This document shows, piece after piece, positions 11,023-23,650 of a DNA stretch of 64,000 bases. This stretch comes from Plenodomus lindquistii. Lineage: Eukaryota > Ascomycota > Dothideomycetes > Pleosporales > Leptosphaeriaceae. The stretch spans positions 2,790,001 through 2,854,000 of the forward strand of contig JANUWI010000003.1 of NCBI GenBank assembly GCA_025504975.1, read 5' to 3'. A model generated the notes under the pieces. The model made no database searches, was not told the DNA's origin, and saw only the letters and a program-made list of their open reading frames with translations. Made by a program: the position numbers and the translations under genes. The stretch's first letter is position 1, and the number at the start of each line of letters is the position of its first letter.

Positions 11023-14000
11023 TCAACCCTTAGCCGATGTAGCTTCTGGCATCGCGACATATTCTTTCATCATTTGGACCAAGTCCTTGGCCTTGAACGG
11101 CTTTTGAACAACGCGATCCTGTATCATTGTCAGAACGTTGCGACTTCAAGACATCGATTTTTGAACACACCGCCCCAGCATCGAGAGCTTGATCCATCTG
11201 TTCTTGGCGCACATTCGCCGTGACTGCGATTATAGGGAGTCGAGCTCCGCCTCGCGCACCATGTGCCAAAGCATCGCCTAGAAGACCCTGACTTGACACT
11301 TCCTTCTCTCGGATCGATCGCGTTGCTGATAAGCCATCTAGAACTGGCATCTAGATGATTTATAAAGTTATTTTTTGCTCCGTTGCCAGCGCTGAAAGAC
11401 AGTGACAATGACTTACCTCGCAGTCCATCAGCACAATATCGAAGGTTTTCTGCTCTAAGATCTGCAAGGCCTCTAGCCCATGATTCGCAACTTCGACGAC
11501 ACATCCGGCTTTTCTTAATTGCTTTCCTAGCACTTGTTGGTTGATTACGTTATCCTCTACCAGCAAGACCTGCATTTGTTGCAAGGTAGCCTCATCCTTG
11601 TGACGAATCGGCTTGGGCAGATTTGTCACGTGCTGAGCTCCACGACGAGTCTTGACGTAGAATCCAAATGTGGAGCCTCTCCCTGGTGTAGAACATACAC
11701 CAATCTCACCACCTTGCTTTTCACTAAGTTCTTTCGAGATGAACAGGCCTAGACCGGAACCCCCGTACTGTACATGGGTCTTGACATGGGCTTGCTGGAA
11801 GCGTTCGAAGATCTTTTCGATCTCGTTTTCCTCAAGCCCAATTCCAGAATCCTGAACTCGAAAGGTAAGGTAAAGCTCCTCGCCATTACCCCATTCTGGC
11901 TGATTGGTCACTCGATTATCCCGTTGGCCAGGAGCCCAGAACATCTTTCTGGGAAACTCGAGTCTTGGAGCTGTTTTGCATGCGCCAAATCGGATGTTTA
12001 TCGAAGGTTTGACGTCTGAGATGCTCGTACTGGGAGGCTTGACAAACTTTATGGCGTTAGTTAATAAGTTGATGAAGATCTGAGTAATCCTGGAAGGATC
12101 TAGATAGACTTGATCTACAGTCAAGTCAGCTATAGATGCATCAGCGATGACTTCCCAACGAATAGAATTGCTCGCCATCTCTGCCTCGAACATATGGATA
12201 ATAGACTGGATCATCTCTGGTAGCTGCACCGTAACTGGTGTTATGGATAAGAGCATTGAGTTGAGTTTGCTGAGAGTCAAAACGTCATCAATAATGCGCT
12301 TCTGATGACTGGCGCATTCTAAAATGATCTTGGCACTCTGCACATTGTCGTTCAGAGTTTCTAGACAAGGCGCTGGTATGTTCGCAATATGCAGCTGCGT
12401 CTGACACTCTTCCGCAGCCGTAGCAATTGCGTCAGCGCAATGCACGATAGCACTTAGAGGATTCCTCATCTCATGGGAAACGACATCAATGAACGCCTCT
12501 TGTTGTCGTTTTGCTTCCTTCGCCTCTGCTGCTGACCGAGCGTGGAAGTCCTGAGCCCATTTGAGCCTGGAAATATCAGTTGTGCAGGCCATGATAGACT
12601 TTACGTCGTCCGTATCAGGATCGTGATAGGGAAAGGCAAGCACCTGTATTTGTGCCGGTTCTTCCTCGCCGCTCGGTGGAGCATACATTCGTTTTGATCG
12701 GACTTCAATGCTGATGTGGCTGGTCCCGGTAAGGAGTTCGTTCCAGCCTTCTGTAACCTTCTGTAAATCATCTTGAAAAGGGATATCGGAAAAAGCGTTG
12801 CTTCCTGTGTGATCTCCTGGTGTTCGGCCTGCAAGTCGATAATATTGATCGTTAGCCCAGAGCAATTGACCGTCCAGGGCAATATGACACATGCCCACGG
12901 AGGCGTGATCGATCAAATGGCGGAGTTTGAGATCAGAGAATGCCAAGTCCGCTAGGAGCTGTTCCTGGCGCCTCCTAGATAAGTCAACGTCGACGGCAGC
13001 TGTGACAATACTCGATGTCATTCGTTGCAGACTATCAAGAAGCTGTTGACATTGATTGTCGAACGGCCTGTATGGATTTGTACCGAGAACCAGATACCCA
13101 AAAGTACGATTGGTGACGCTGGTGATGGGCAGAATGGCAAGCTTTTTGGAAGGCAACCCCCAGCCTTTCCAGTCAATTCCTTCAAACCGGTTGTCGTGTG
13201 CAAAAACTAGGGTCTCTAAACCTGCGCGTCGCATGTCAGGGATTAACCCTCCTACACTAGTTCTAATGTCCGCGCTACGAACAAGGAGTTTGTGGTTCTC
13301 GGGCAGTCCAATGTGTCCACGCAGAGTTAAAGTTATAGGATCGAGTTCTTCTTCAAATTTGTACAACAGAGCAAAGGGAAAGTCGTTCGGGTTCGTCTCG
13401 AGTGTAGCAAGGATATGGGAGAAGACATCGTCGACACTTTGGGAAGGGACCGCAGCGAGCGTATTTAACATGGACGTACGGCGATCAGCAAGCACCTGAT
13501 CAGTCACCTCGTAAACAGAGTTACTGAACATTGGACTTAGTATTGGGCGTCTATGATTACCAGTAGCCACTCACTAGAAGCCCTCTGGCTGATGAGCCGG
13601 TCCTACGGGGAGGAAGGATCCTGAAAAGAAAGCCTCCTCTACAATGCCATTTCGTTTGACCAGTAATGGCGCATTTGGGGGAACATTCATTCCAGCACCG
13701 ATTCTCCGACTTTCGTCAAGCAATGGACTGATGAATGGCCATAACTCAGGGAGTCCTTGCTTATACGTCGAGCCCATGAGCTTCGGGTGGTTGTCTGCAC
13801 ATATAGGCGTAAAGTGCTCATTGTATATGGCGATGCAGTCGGGCCCCCACCACAGACAGGCTGCGCGTGAATCTGCAAGCACGAAGCCTGTAAAAAGACG
13901 TAGATTGTGACTCCAATCTTCTAGGGGTCCCAGTCCAGTGCAAGCCCAATCGATGCCGCGAAAGAGACGTACATGGTCGGTCTGAGGTAGTAATGCGGTC

Positions 14001-14089
14001 CAATCGTCGTCCGGGCGGCTATCTTTGTTGTATACAGGGGCCTTCGCCTCGGGCGGTGGAGAGGCCTGCTGCCGTATGGAGGGTTCCAT
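11023..14089 (-). CDS. Hybrid sensor histidine kinase (GAF/PAS, HisKA, HATPase, REC)
   Basis: Four exons on the minus strand: 14089-13575, 13523-11417, 11350-11171 and 11118-11023; introns of 51, 66 and 52 nt; 965 aa. Such proteins autophosphorylate a His and pass the phosphate to an Asp in their own receiver domain, then to a phosphotransfer protein and response regulators. An N-terminal sensory region (LFRGIDWACTGLGPLEDWS) is followed by a GAF-like segment and a PAS-like segment (HLIDHASVGMCHIALDGQLL). The H-box is VVSHEMRNPLSAI (His about residue 522). ATP-binding boxes are INLLTNAIKF, DSGIGLEENEIEKIF and GGSGLGLFIS. The receiver has LLVEDN, the acceptor Asp in IVLMDCEMPVLDG, and the conserved Lys in VQKPF. 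There are no membrane segments, so it is probably cytosolic. I cannot assign its fungal class with certainty. Confidence 0.93.
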
Positions 14090-16363
14090 GGAGCAGCAGT
14101 GACCACAGAGGTGTCAGTTCAAGGGCGAGGTGTTTCTCCCGACATTCTCACAAGATGCACATTGCAACGGAAACAAATCGGTCGTAGTGGGATCGGGATC
14201 TTTGAGTTTTGAAGGTTCCAGTAAGGGTCCAGACGCATCTGGGGGGGGGGGGACGTTTGCAGCACACGCTAGTCTAGCAGGTGACGTCATGAACTGAAAT
14301 GGAAACATCCAAGAGATACTACATGCAACTCGACATGGACTTTGCAGTTGTGCGAGACGAACCACAGACAGCAGGTGTGGTTGCATCCGAGAACAATCAA
14401 GATTCAACCAAAGTAACCAATCACGATTTGCCATGTTTGTTTAGCGTTGCCAAGCTGCAAAGTCACCTGATGGACAATCCTTCACTCAAGATGGGAGTTT
14501 CTTGTCCATATTAGGAAGACGGAAAGCTCGCAAAACACGGTCCTGGAATCACCACTATAGAGGGAAAGTACAATTTACCACAGCCACAGCTATGTATGCA
14601 CGTTTACCAACTTGGTCGGCTGCCCGTGTAGCGGCATAAGAGCATGGCGTGTGAGTATGGCGTGTGCGCACGAAATCAAGATGCATTGCCAAAAGTGAAC
14701 GTAAGAATGTGGTCTAAGCCTCAATAAATAGATGTTCTGTGTTGATGGAGCAAGTGCGTACGACGCATACAACAATGGTTCCACAAAAAGGATGCACGCT
14801 GTAGTCGAGTACAACACTGCCTGCAGTACATCGCACAACTTGGTTCCCGGGATTCAAGAGGAGTGGAGGTGCCTGCTATCACCCTACTCCACTGACACTG
14901 TGAAATTGCACGTAACTTGTAGCGAGCATGTTCACCGGTGTGGTGTGTATGTGTGAGAGCATATCACGACAAGGCTGACCACCTTCTCTACGAAGCGGTG
15001 TGTACGCAGCATCCGGCCAATCTGAGAGAAACAACAGCTAAGATGAGGCTCAAGATGCTTCGATGGTGTGTCACTGTTGGATTGCACTGGTTTTGTCAAT
15101 TGTGAAGGGGGTCTTCGTTGTCGCTGCTCGGCGCATAGGAGTGCCTTGCTGTAGCCATCGTTGACCGACACTTCTTGCAGGCATTGATGCCGGAATGACT
15201 CTCCGTGAGCATACCACGAACGAGGCGCAGTAAAGTTTGACGCTTGATCATGCAGCCCAGCAGTATGTTGCTGGATAGTTCTTTCTTTGGTGGCTGCCTC
15301 AAACAGTCGATAGGTTCACACGCTCCGGAAAGATCGGGGCGACCGTTTCATTGCATGAACTTTTGCACAGTTGAGTCATCTGATAACGCGTTTGGGTGAT
15401 GACGAGTCTCTAGACCAGTAACAACGTGCAGGCGTAGTCCCTGACGTTCTTTCTTTAGATGCAGATTTGCCTCTTGGAGTTGGGGATATGCCCAATGTCA
15501 TCGAGAGCCCACAACCGTCCAAGGGCTGCTCGCAATTGAGCGTCCGGATGGTGTTGTCTTTGCTAGCGCTGGCCCGTCGAACTCGTGAAAGGGTGTGCGG
15601 CAGGGACGGATATTGCGGGGTCAAGTCAGGCCATGGCAGGATTCGCGAGCCTCTTCACCCGCTTTCGCAACAGTCCATGTACTCCGTTACTCCGCACAAC
15701 TTTGTCGCTGCAATTGTAATCTGGGATAGCCTTGGTATAATCTGAAGGTGTAGGAAACTAGTCGAAGGTCCTCGTCGCGGCCCGTCCCATACGTGGGATG
15801 CAGAAAGGGGCTTGACCAACCGCACCAGAGTGCAATTCGGCCATCAACTCGGCAAGACTATGCGCGCAATCAGACGACTCTAGCTCTTATGCGCGCAGTA
15901 GCGCGGCCTCACAGCTATCAAGAGATCAGCATGCGTATGCCTCTACCCTGTACTGCTCGGCCAAGTCCCTACAGATCGATAGCCCGAGAGGTGCTGGTGT
16001 GCCGTGCATCCTCTTCTATGGCGTATCTCACACATAGGGCGGCGCTGTTCCGGTGAGAACCTTTCCTGGATGGAGAACTGATCATGTCGCAGCGGTGTGG
16101 TAGCCAGTGAGTTGGACGATTACCATTGGATCTCTGCAGCCTGGAGGCGTGTATTACCATGTCTTTGACAGCTCTTCCAAATCCTTCTCGATAGATCGTA
16201 ATCGTTATGTCCCTGGAGGCACAAAAGTATATCTGGACCAAGTCGCAGTCTGTATGCGGATAAAAGAAGCAAGCCCTTCACTTTGTCAGTCTGTCACCGC
16301 TGCTCTTTGTTACTTTACCACAACCTGCGGCATTTCGATTTAGAACCCAGAGTATCAATCAAA
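14090..16363. other. Gene-poor sequence with a G homopolymer
   Basis: No gene is recognised over about 2.3 kb. A run of 12 G lies at 14241-14252, about 150 bp upstream of the kinase start. The plus-strand region just before 16364 contains the promoter of the DUF6594-like gene. The remainder has short chance frames only. Confidence 0.45.
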
Positions 16364-17309
16364 ATGACGACGACCTGTGAATCGAGCGGGGACCCTGGAC
16401 CACCTTCTCGGCATGATCGCATCGCAGCTTTGTACCATCATCGTAACAATTTCAAGAGGTTCGCAGAGCAACCGCAGTCGGGTATTCTCCAGACTTTCGG
16501 CCGAGAGATTTTCATGCTATTAGCGTACGCCGAGGGGGAGATCGAAAAGGACTCGCGCTCTGTGGATGTCTTTCTGGAAAAGCATGTCAATAGTGCCGGA
16601 CGTGGCGATGCAAGCGAAGTCGACATTGACAGTGAGCTCAGCACAGTCATGGGCAACCTCCGAGCCAGTTTCTTCGATTATGGTGACTGATCCAGGCAAC
16701 AACATGGAGGCATCGATGCTGATTCTCTTGATAGATCATTTGCTTGATATCGCTCGGCACATGGCCACGTCTCCTACACCGACAAAGACAAGCATGGATA
16801 GGTATCGTCTAAAGAGCAGCAACGGAAGCAAGACCAAGAGAGCAGGGAATGGGCGATTGCTGAGTAGCTACGGTCGACGTGGAGAGCCAGTTCCGGTCGA
16901 CGTATTTATCGTTCTTGATGATGACTTCGATCCCACGGCGAGGGTGTTACACAAATGGCTGATGAACCCATTCATCCAATATATAGCGGTTCCCTTACTA
17001 CGCCGTCTGCAGCGAGGAGGCATAGTCCGAGGACCACATCTCGAGTATGATTTGGAGGACATCGATAGCCGTATCATCGTGTGGATCGCGAGAACCATCG
17101 AATCCACTTTAGCAGTCTTTCTCGTGGCTGTCGCAATCGGTATCCTGGGTACAATTCAACACCCAGGAATACGAATTATGGTTATGACCATGTTCTCTCT
17201 GGGCTATGCGCTCTTAGCACAACTCATGGGATCGCAATCGATCATAGTGTACGCACTAGTCGCAGCGTCAGTTCCATTTCTCTTGACACAAGCACACGAT
17301 ATATACTAA
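16364..17309 (+). CDS. DUF6594-like fungal membrane protein
   Basis: Two exons, 16364-16682 and 16735-17309, with a 52-nt intron (GTGACT donor, GCTGATT branch, ATAG acceptor) that joins two otherwise separate frames, 297 aa. The N-terminal half is hydrophilic (RIAALYHHRNNFKRFAEQ, then GREIFMLLAYAEGEIEKD), resembling the helical N-terminal part of DUF6594 proteins. A Ser/Thr/Lys-rich linker follows. The C-terminus holds three hydrophobic segments: STLAVFLVAVAIGILGTI, RIMVMTMFSLGYALLAQLM and SIIVYALVAASVPFLL. This layout, with three closely spaced C-terminal membrane helices, fits DUF6594, a large fungal family of unknown function. The donor GTGACT is weak, so the splice needs RNA support. The family call rests on architecture more than on any signature residue. 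Confidence 0.6.
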
Positions 17310-18073
17310 CAAGGATTCAGACACTTTCAGATCATGGTAAACTTTGGCGGAAGATGATGAATGGAACGATAGTGTGATGTTGGGTGCTCAGAGGTGCGCA
17401 TCATCCCTTCACCGCCTGATGGCTAGCGCCAAGACAAAAGCACCACTACAGTGTCACGTGCGATCGCTCTCTGAGTCATTGAACGCCATTGCATACGCCT
17501 GATGGAATTTCTCGAATATTTCAGGCTTTTGTAAATGAATACAAGCGCTGTCGATTGTACTTATGATGTTTTGCTCAAATGCTCTTCAATCACTATACCT
17601 ACTGTTTCGTTCCAAGTGCTAACGAAAGAGTCATAGCATATATCACGTCCGTTTAGCATACTTCGCGCTGCCTCGAGGATCAGGCATACACTTGGCCGCA
17701 CGTCAACGCCGGGCAAGTCTCTCTGACATGCCTGAGAGCATGACAGTAGGAATAATACCACATATTGCGGCGCCGTACATTGCGGCCACTGTCCCATGTT
17801 GATGTCCTAATCGCAGTCTGGGTCGGAAAACGATACATGAAGAAACGAAGCCCGTGCTCCTTCCTGAAGAATACTGACGTGAGGCTGTACCTCGATGTTT
17901 GCCTTGAAAGTTCCGCGCCTTCCCCGATCCCCCCTGTCGCCTAGGGGATGCTACCGCGTATCTGCCCACAGACCTTCTTGTTCGAATTCCTTCATGAACT
18001 TTCAAGAGGGCGAACTTTCAGTCTGACACGTCGTTGACTTTTCGAACATACTTGCAATTTTTCCTCCGTCACA
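17310..18073. other. Intergenic; weak minus-strand frame
   Basis: No firm gene. A minus-strand ATG frame from 17797 to 17561 (78 codons) reads like protein (SVCLILEAARSMLNGRDICYD) but has no recognisable domain, and its upstream exon, if any, is unclear. Confidence 0.3.
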
Positions 18074-18357
18074 ATGCCAGGTCGGTCTCACAAGACGCCC
18101 ACTGAATTTGGCAACTGTCAAGAAGGTGACTGCAAAGACTGCGACATCGATTCACCTCGCTGACGACTCATGGTGTCCTAGCTGGCCGGGCCGCTGCACT
18201 CACAACGACTGGAGTAACACCTGACGAACAACAAGTCGAGGCACAAAGAGGTGGGAATACGTTCGGAGGTGGTGGTACGCATGCCAGTGACGGAGCTACT
18301 TCCCCCATTCAGAGATGTCTCAATATCATCTACAACAATCTTTGGTTTGGTACCTAA
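18074..18357 (+). CDS. Possible small two-exon gene, unknown function
   Basis: Proposed exons 18074-18125 and 18182-18357 with a 56-nt intron (GTGACT donor, CGCTGAC branch, CCTAG acceptor) would give 75 aa. The second exon reads VTPDEQQVEAQRGGNTFGGG and ends in NNLWFGT, with balanced, hydrophilic, Gly-rich composition rather than the Ser/Arg/Cys-rich look of chance frames. No signal peptide, domain or paired cysteine pattern is seen. The start follows a CACA context (ACAATG). I do not recognise it. It could also be a fragment of a larger decayed gene, because the surrounding 5 kb is gene-poor. Confidence 0.35.
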
Positions 18358-21300
18358 GACGAGAACATTGAACGAGGTTGGGCGGCGTTTCGACACGGGG
18401 GTCAGTAGGATCCACGCAACGAGAATTTGGTGGCAGGTCGGTTACATAGCTATGGAGATTGGGGAGAACGTGGTTCGCGATGCTTTCTTGGCTCGTGATT
18501 AACTGTCTGTCATATTCTCTACAACAATATAAACATTCGCTTGGTCCCTATGCAACATCACTGCCAGACCCCCATGCCCCGCAGACTCTCCCATCCTCGA
18601 TACGCGTGATGATGTGCTTTTAACACGTTCTTTACCCATCGACACGCATGACGATATCCTTTCAACACGCCCTCTTCATATTCGTGACACTGGCCAAACC
18701 GCCTCATTGCCTTGCCTACGTGTTCGAGTCTAAATGCTCGAAATCACCAAAGCTCGCTTCCAGTATAAAATGGAGTAAAATTCGGAGTCTAAGAAGTGTT
18801 CAATCTCCATGTATTCCCAATCATCTCATTCGGTTCGACGATTCGCGTACTGTGTAGAGGATCTGAGCGCACTCGTTTCCGGAAGAAAGTTCACCGCGAG
18901 GTCGAAATGGATGAATGAATCTGTTCAAGTTAACCCATGAAAACCCATCGCGCAAAGTATTCAGCGCTGAAATGATCACTCACACACATTGCTGACACAC
19001 CTACATACACGCGTCTTCATAGTGTGTGTATGCTAGGGACACACTCAAGACCGAAGATGTGGTGTCGCTGGGCGACTAGCATGGACACAAGAGCTCTTGG
19101 GCATGCCCCAGTAGTTCACCTTCTTCGCCTCACAGACAGGAGGCCGACCGTTGACAAGGGAAAGCGGAATCAAGTGGCTTGCCAAGCAAAGGTCCTCCTA
19201 ATGTGCCGTACTGATCGCATGGGGTCATAGCTCAAGCTCATCTGGGAAGATCGGTGAGCCTATCCTGTCAGATCACTATTTTGTTCCGCGAAAGGGCGTG
19301 TTTCATGTCGATTGAATTTCAGTGGCTGGGTGGCCGTGGCGTGTGCTGTGAAGAGCCGATGGTTAGGCGCATCACGAGGGTCTGAATGAAGGAATAAAGC
19401 ATCGACATCTTGTCTTGAGGCACATCCAAAAAAAAATGGTCAACTTGGTTCTGAATTAAATTTTGTGGTGCCGAATTTTTACACTGAATCATAGCTCACC
19501 TGCTTAGTTGCCGACAGATTGTTAGTGTTTCCAAGCATTAAACAAAGTAGCAGAGTGAATTGTCCACGAAACATACGATTCACCCGACTGCATGCGTGTG
19601 TACCTATAATTATCACACAATTAAACTACTCTGTACCTAACCAAGCAACACGTAGTCAAATCCCAACCACACATTCCACAGGATCAGGACTCACGACCGG
19701 GACACCAAAAAGCGTGCCGTATACTTGAGCTGAAAACACCCAAGGCAAGGACATGGCCAGTTCCTCATTACGAAAACCAAGCTGTACAATTTCAAACAAC
19801 CATTGCGACTCTCAGACCCTTGAACTCGTTCCTGCAAAAAGAGGTGATGAGGCAACATACCTAATCACAGTACACACGCCTATTTCCCACGACCGGGAAA
19901 ACGGGCGACTCACTCTACATTGTCGTTCGATCAAGCATTCATGCATACAACAGCGATATTCAAGGATCCCCATGAGTAGTGCCCGGATACGACAGCGTGT
20001 ACTGATGACGTAAGGGAGGAAAGGATGTGTAAGGTTGCAGCGTGGGAGGGCGTCAAGGTGTGCTGTTGCAAGTTGGGATGAAGAGTTACGACTAGAGTGC
20101 ACCTCAGCGCTGGAGCCACGCGATCAAACCTCAGTCGTACTTGCCTGAATCGTTGAATGAGACAAATCGCGCACCATGGCATATATTGCAAGTCTTCAAA
20201 TATCAATCACAATGAAAAAAAATCGACACTGGTACATGTCTGGAGACGACTCGTGCTAAACAAGGTGAACACGAATAGGTCGTAGTAACGTGGACGTTGC
20301 TGTGTGACACGCGTATCCAGACCACAAACCTACAGCGTTCCACTTGCCGCTCAACCCCCGGTTTTCCCGTCCATCGAAAAATCGCTACACAGCATGAGAA
20401 AGCCTGGTCGGCGTGCTGCGCGGACCAAGCGCCCATTGCGCCGCTCTTGAAACATCGGCGCTCAAACTCGACGCGACGTCACCGACATAATAGCATCGTC
20501 GGGACCTGGGACCGTCTGGAAGGGATGCGGATAAGGAGCGGCGATCTGTGCGGGCGCTGCTGAATCTAGAAAGACCGGAGTTGAGTCCGCTACAAACCGG
20601 TTTGAGAGCGTGGCTGGCAGGTCCTTTGCCGATAGATATGCTTGTATCTCTGATTACACAGTACATGTACAGGCAAAACATGTACAAGACCTGGCAGTTT
20701 TCCCAAGACTAGGAGCGGCCACCGACTATGGATGCTTTCTTCCAGATTGCCAAATCATACAGGTCTTCTCCACACTGCTTGTGCATCAGATCATTACCGA
20801 TAAAGGCCTTTCAGTATTGATATTAATCGCGGAGACACCTGCACTACCTTCTCACGCTGCCAAGCCTGTTGTTAACCCAACTCTTTCATTGTAACGTTGC
20901 CGATACTGCATGATATGCAGTATCGGTCGCACGGTGAGTACTTTGGGTTGCAGAAAGGTCCAATGCATCAAAGATAAGGATATCACCCTAGAAAGCCGGG
21001 AGTAGCGGCCGTTTGATCTCGCATAACATGGTAGACATGTAGCCAGAGAATTTGCCCATGCAGACATGCAAGTTTCCTAAACTGAGCATAGTTTCAGCAT
21101 GTGGCAGGTGCGTCGAGTGTTGCATTCAGGAATGCGTTGCCAAAGTATTTGTTACACGGGTACTGTACCCGGGATTCAGTGTGTGAAGAGATCGGATGGT
21201 AGCTTGTGCAGACCCTACGGCATAATGGTATAGCCACATATACGCTCCTCAGCCTCTGGAACTGCGACCCGCCAAAGCAAGAAAGCGTAGAACAACGTGC

Positions 21301-22837
21301 TCGTGCTGATCAGCTCGAAAGAGAGTGCCTCTTGGGGTCGCTTCACCATCATCATGCGTCTGGTCCAGCATACTTGCCTCGATAATTGGCTTCAAAGGAC
21401 AGTGCTCACCGTAGTGTTGTGAGACCGGGGCTTAGCAACTGCATCTTTGTACGTGGACGAGCTGCATCGCGAAATCCTGCACGAATAGCCACTATTGACC
21501 GCTTTTTCTCCATGTCTCCGCACGTTAAACGTGGCGCTGTCAAAAAGTCAAAGGTCTTCTCGGGGTAGGGCATGCGGATGCTTAGGCTATGCCTCGAGGA
21601 GTGTAGCGTTACATTAGCGTTTTTGCAGACTTCGTACGGCATATTTCTCTGCGCTCAGGATGCGTATACAATAAGTGGATGGAACCATGGGGCCGTTGAT
21701 GCTAGTAACATCTGTTATGATAGCTACCCTCTAATGTCAGTAGTTGCGGATTGAGTCATGATGAAATGTGCATGGCCCCTGTAATGTCATGTCAGCACAT
21801 CACATGTTAAGGGGGCATGTATCTTGATGTCCCAGGTCTGTTCTATGGCCTGTCACAGAAATAGAGACCAGTGATCCAGTGCAATGCGCGCTCTAGCTCA
21901 ACAAAGCTGTGGAATGAGGTTTCCACAACCGTGGGGCCAGCCAAGTTCTTGCCGTATCCCTCGCCGTTTGAATATAGGCGAAGCGGGTACGATGCGGGCC
22001 GGGCGTTGCAACGACGGGAAAGATCCCGATCCCGTCAGCTGAACTGCCAGCTCTGTGTCCCCGGGCCTGTATAGTTCCTGCAGGCTTGTTGAGCATTCCT
22101 TCAGATCAATGTGCAGGGGTGTAGCTGATGTCCAATGGTCTGAGTAAGCCACCGATCCGACGGGGTAGAGTTTGCTATGCAGCAAAGTCGCGTGACCACG
22201 CAACAAACGAAGGTTCTGGAATGGCAGACCATATGTTATGGGTACTTATCGCAGCGAAAGCATGAACAGTACATAAGTACCAGCACATTGTGATGCGCAA
22301 TGTTATACCCGCTAGGCAAGGGGCGGCAAGCCGAGAAGCATCGGTAACTACGGAGACAGTAAGGAAAGGAGCCGAGACTGTGATGTGCCGGTAGCGTCGT
22401 TTTTGTCGGTCTTGCGAAACATCGGATGGCGGACCAACAGTATTCGTCACACTGCTACTATGCGTCAACCTCTTATCAGACCTGACATGTTCATCGAGCG
22501 TCAGACATGAAGCTATCAGCAACCGAGCTGTCGCAAGGACCAGTGTCAGCCCTGTGGTGGACAGGTACAGCATCAATACGAACAGGACGCGACGGACCAT
22601 GCGATTGCGAGTCGCAAGAGGCGTGAGGATCGTGAAAGCCTCGAGGTAAGACACCCGACGAAAAGTGCAGCACACAGCCTATCAGGCCGGTGCGCCGGCC
22701 TTGATGCCTGTCAGAGCCTCCTGTACAGCCAAGGCACAACCGTGCATCTTTTGCGATCTCGTCTGGTTTGGGGTTGAGTTCCTGATCGATACAGAGGGAA
22801 TCTTGGCTTCTTCTGCCACCGCCGCCTGGTTGTCTAG
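18358..22837. other. 4.5 kb without a supported gene
   Basis: Only short frames without domain or splice logic are present. The longest, on the minus strand at about 22605-22175, starts at an ATG with a hydrophobic segment (VLFVLMLYLSTTGLTLVLA), but its remainder has a chance-like composition. There is no terminal repeat, transposase motif or tRNA. A 10-bp palindrome-like pair (GATACTGCAT/ATGCAGTATC) lies at about 20900-20925. Confidence 0.4.
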
Positions 22838-23230
22838 CGATGGCAACATGCAGACGTTGATGTAACGAAATCCGGGATCAACGGCAGCGATAGATCATGG
22901 CGGCGCAAATCCAGGGTCGCCCTCGGAGTCGGTCAGTCCGCTCTGCAATCAGTAGACGAAGCCTATCCCGTCGACTCGCACGCCGACTTTACGGTTCAGC
23001 TGCCTGTCGATGCAGCGAGCATTACACCACCGTCTCTTCGAAATGCCGTGCTACAATCAGTAGAGAGTCTTGACAAGTCATTGGCGGACGCAATGGAGGT
23101 TGCGGTGCATCGTACGATGGAAGCTGGCTCTACGCATCGATTGATGGATCTTGCTAAGCACAACTGGGCCATCATCGACTCCGATCATGCAGTAATACTC
23201 ATAGAGCAGGGCAAAGCTTACTGCGTCTAA
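22838..23230 (+). pseudogene. Orphan coding exon or relic, unknown family
   Basis: After a TAG at 22835-22837 the plus frame stays open to a TAA at 23228-23230. From about 22893 it reads convincingly as protein (ALGVGQSALQSVDEAYPVDS, then SLDKSLADAMEVAVHRTM, then NWAIIDSDHAVILIEQGKAY). No ATG suits this reading upstream. A short upstream exon starting with ATG at about 22600 and ending at a GTAAGA donor near 22648 could splice in phase to the ATAG at about 22892, but that intron would be about 245 nt, long for this locus. It may be the last exon of a gene or a remnant. No domain is recognised. Confidence 0.35.
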
Positions 23231-23650
23231 AAGATGGAGGGTGCGTTGAGAAGCGCCGGTACGTTGCCTTGTCGGCTCAGGCTCTGTCGCTCTTTGGCGC
23301 TCATGTGCCATTTTGAGAGGGCTCGATTTGCCAAGATACGCGTGCTATCGACGCGCCTGCCGCGCATCGCATAGGAAAGGGTCCAAAAACTGAGGGTCCT
23401 GAAGCTCAAAAGTGCGAAGCATATCTCTTTCAATTCTGCCTTGCGGTAGTTTGGCGACTCTAAGATAGTACTTTGTACTGACATTAGCAGAGGGGTCAAC
23501 CAACACCTTTCATCACCTATTCCCACGTTCATATCCCGACCTAAATACTCTGGTTATGCTCCTGGGACGACAACATTGAGCGTTGAGAGCCACCAATAGT
23601 CTCGAATTGTCCGGTCTTCGTTGTGGTAGGATTAGTTGATGTAAGGCACA
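23231..23650. promoter_or_regulatory. Upstream region of the zinc-finger gene
   Basis: This interval holds no reading frame I can support and must contain the promoter of the C2H2 gene starting at 23651. No specific site is visible. Confidence 0.35.

Noticed and set aside
22175..22675. Minus-strand frame with an apparent signal or membrane segment
   Set aside because: Only the first 25 residues after an internal ATG look organised; the remainder has chance-like composition and no domain.
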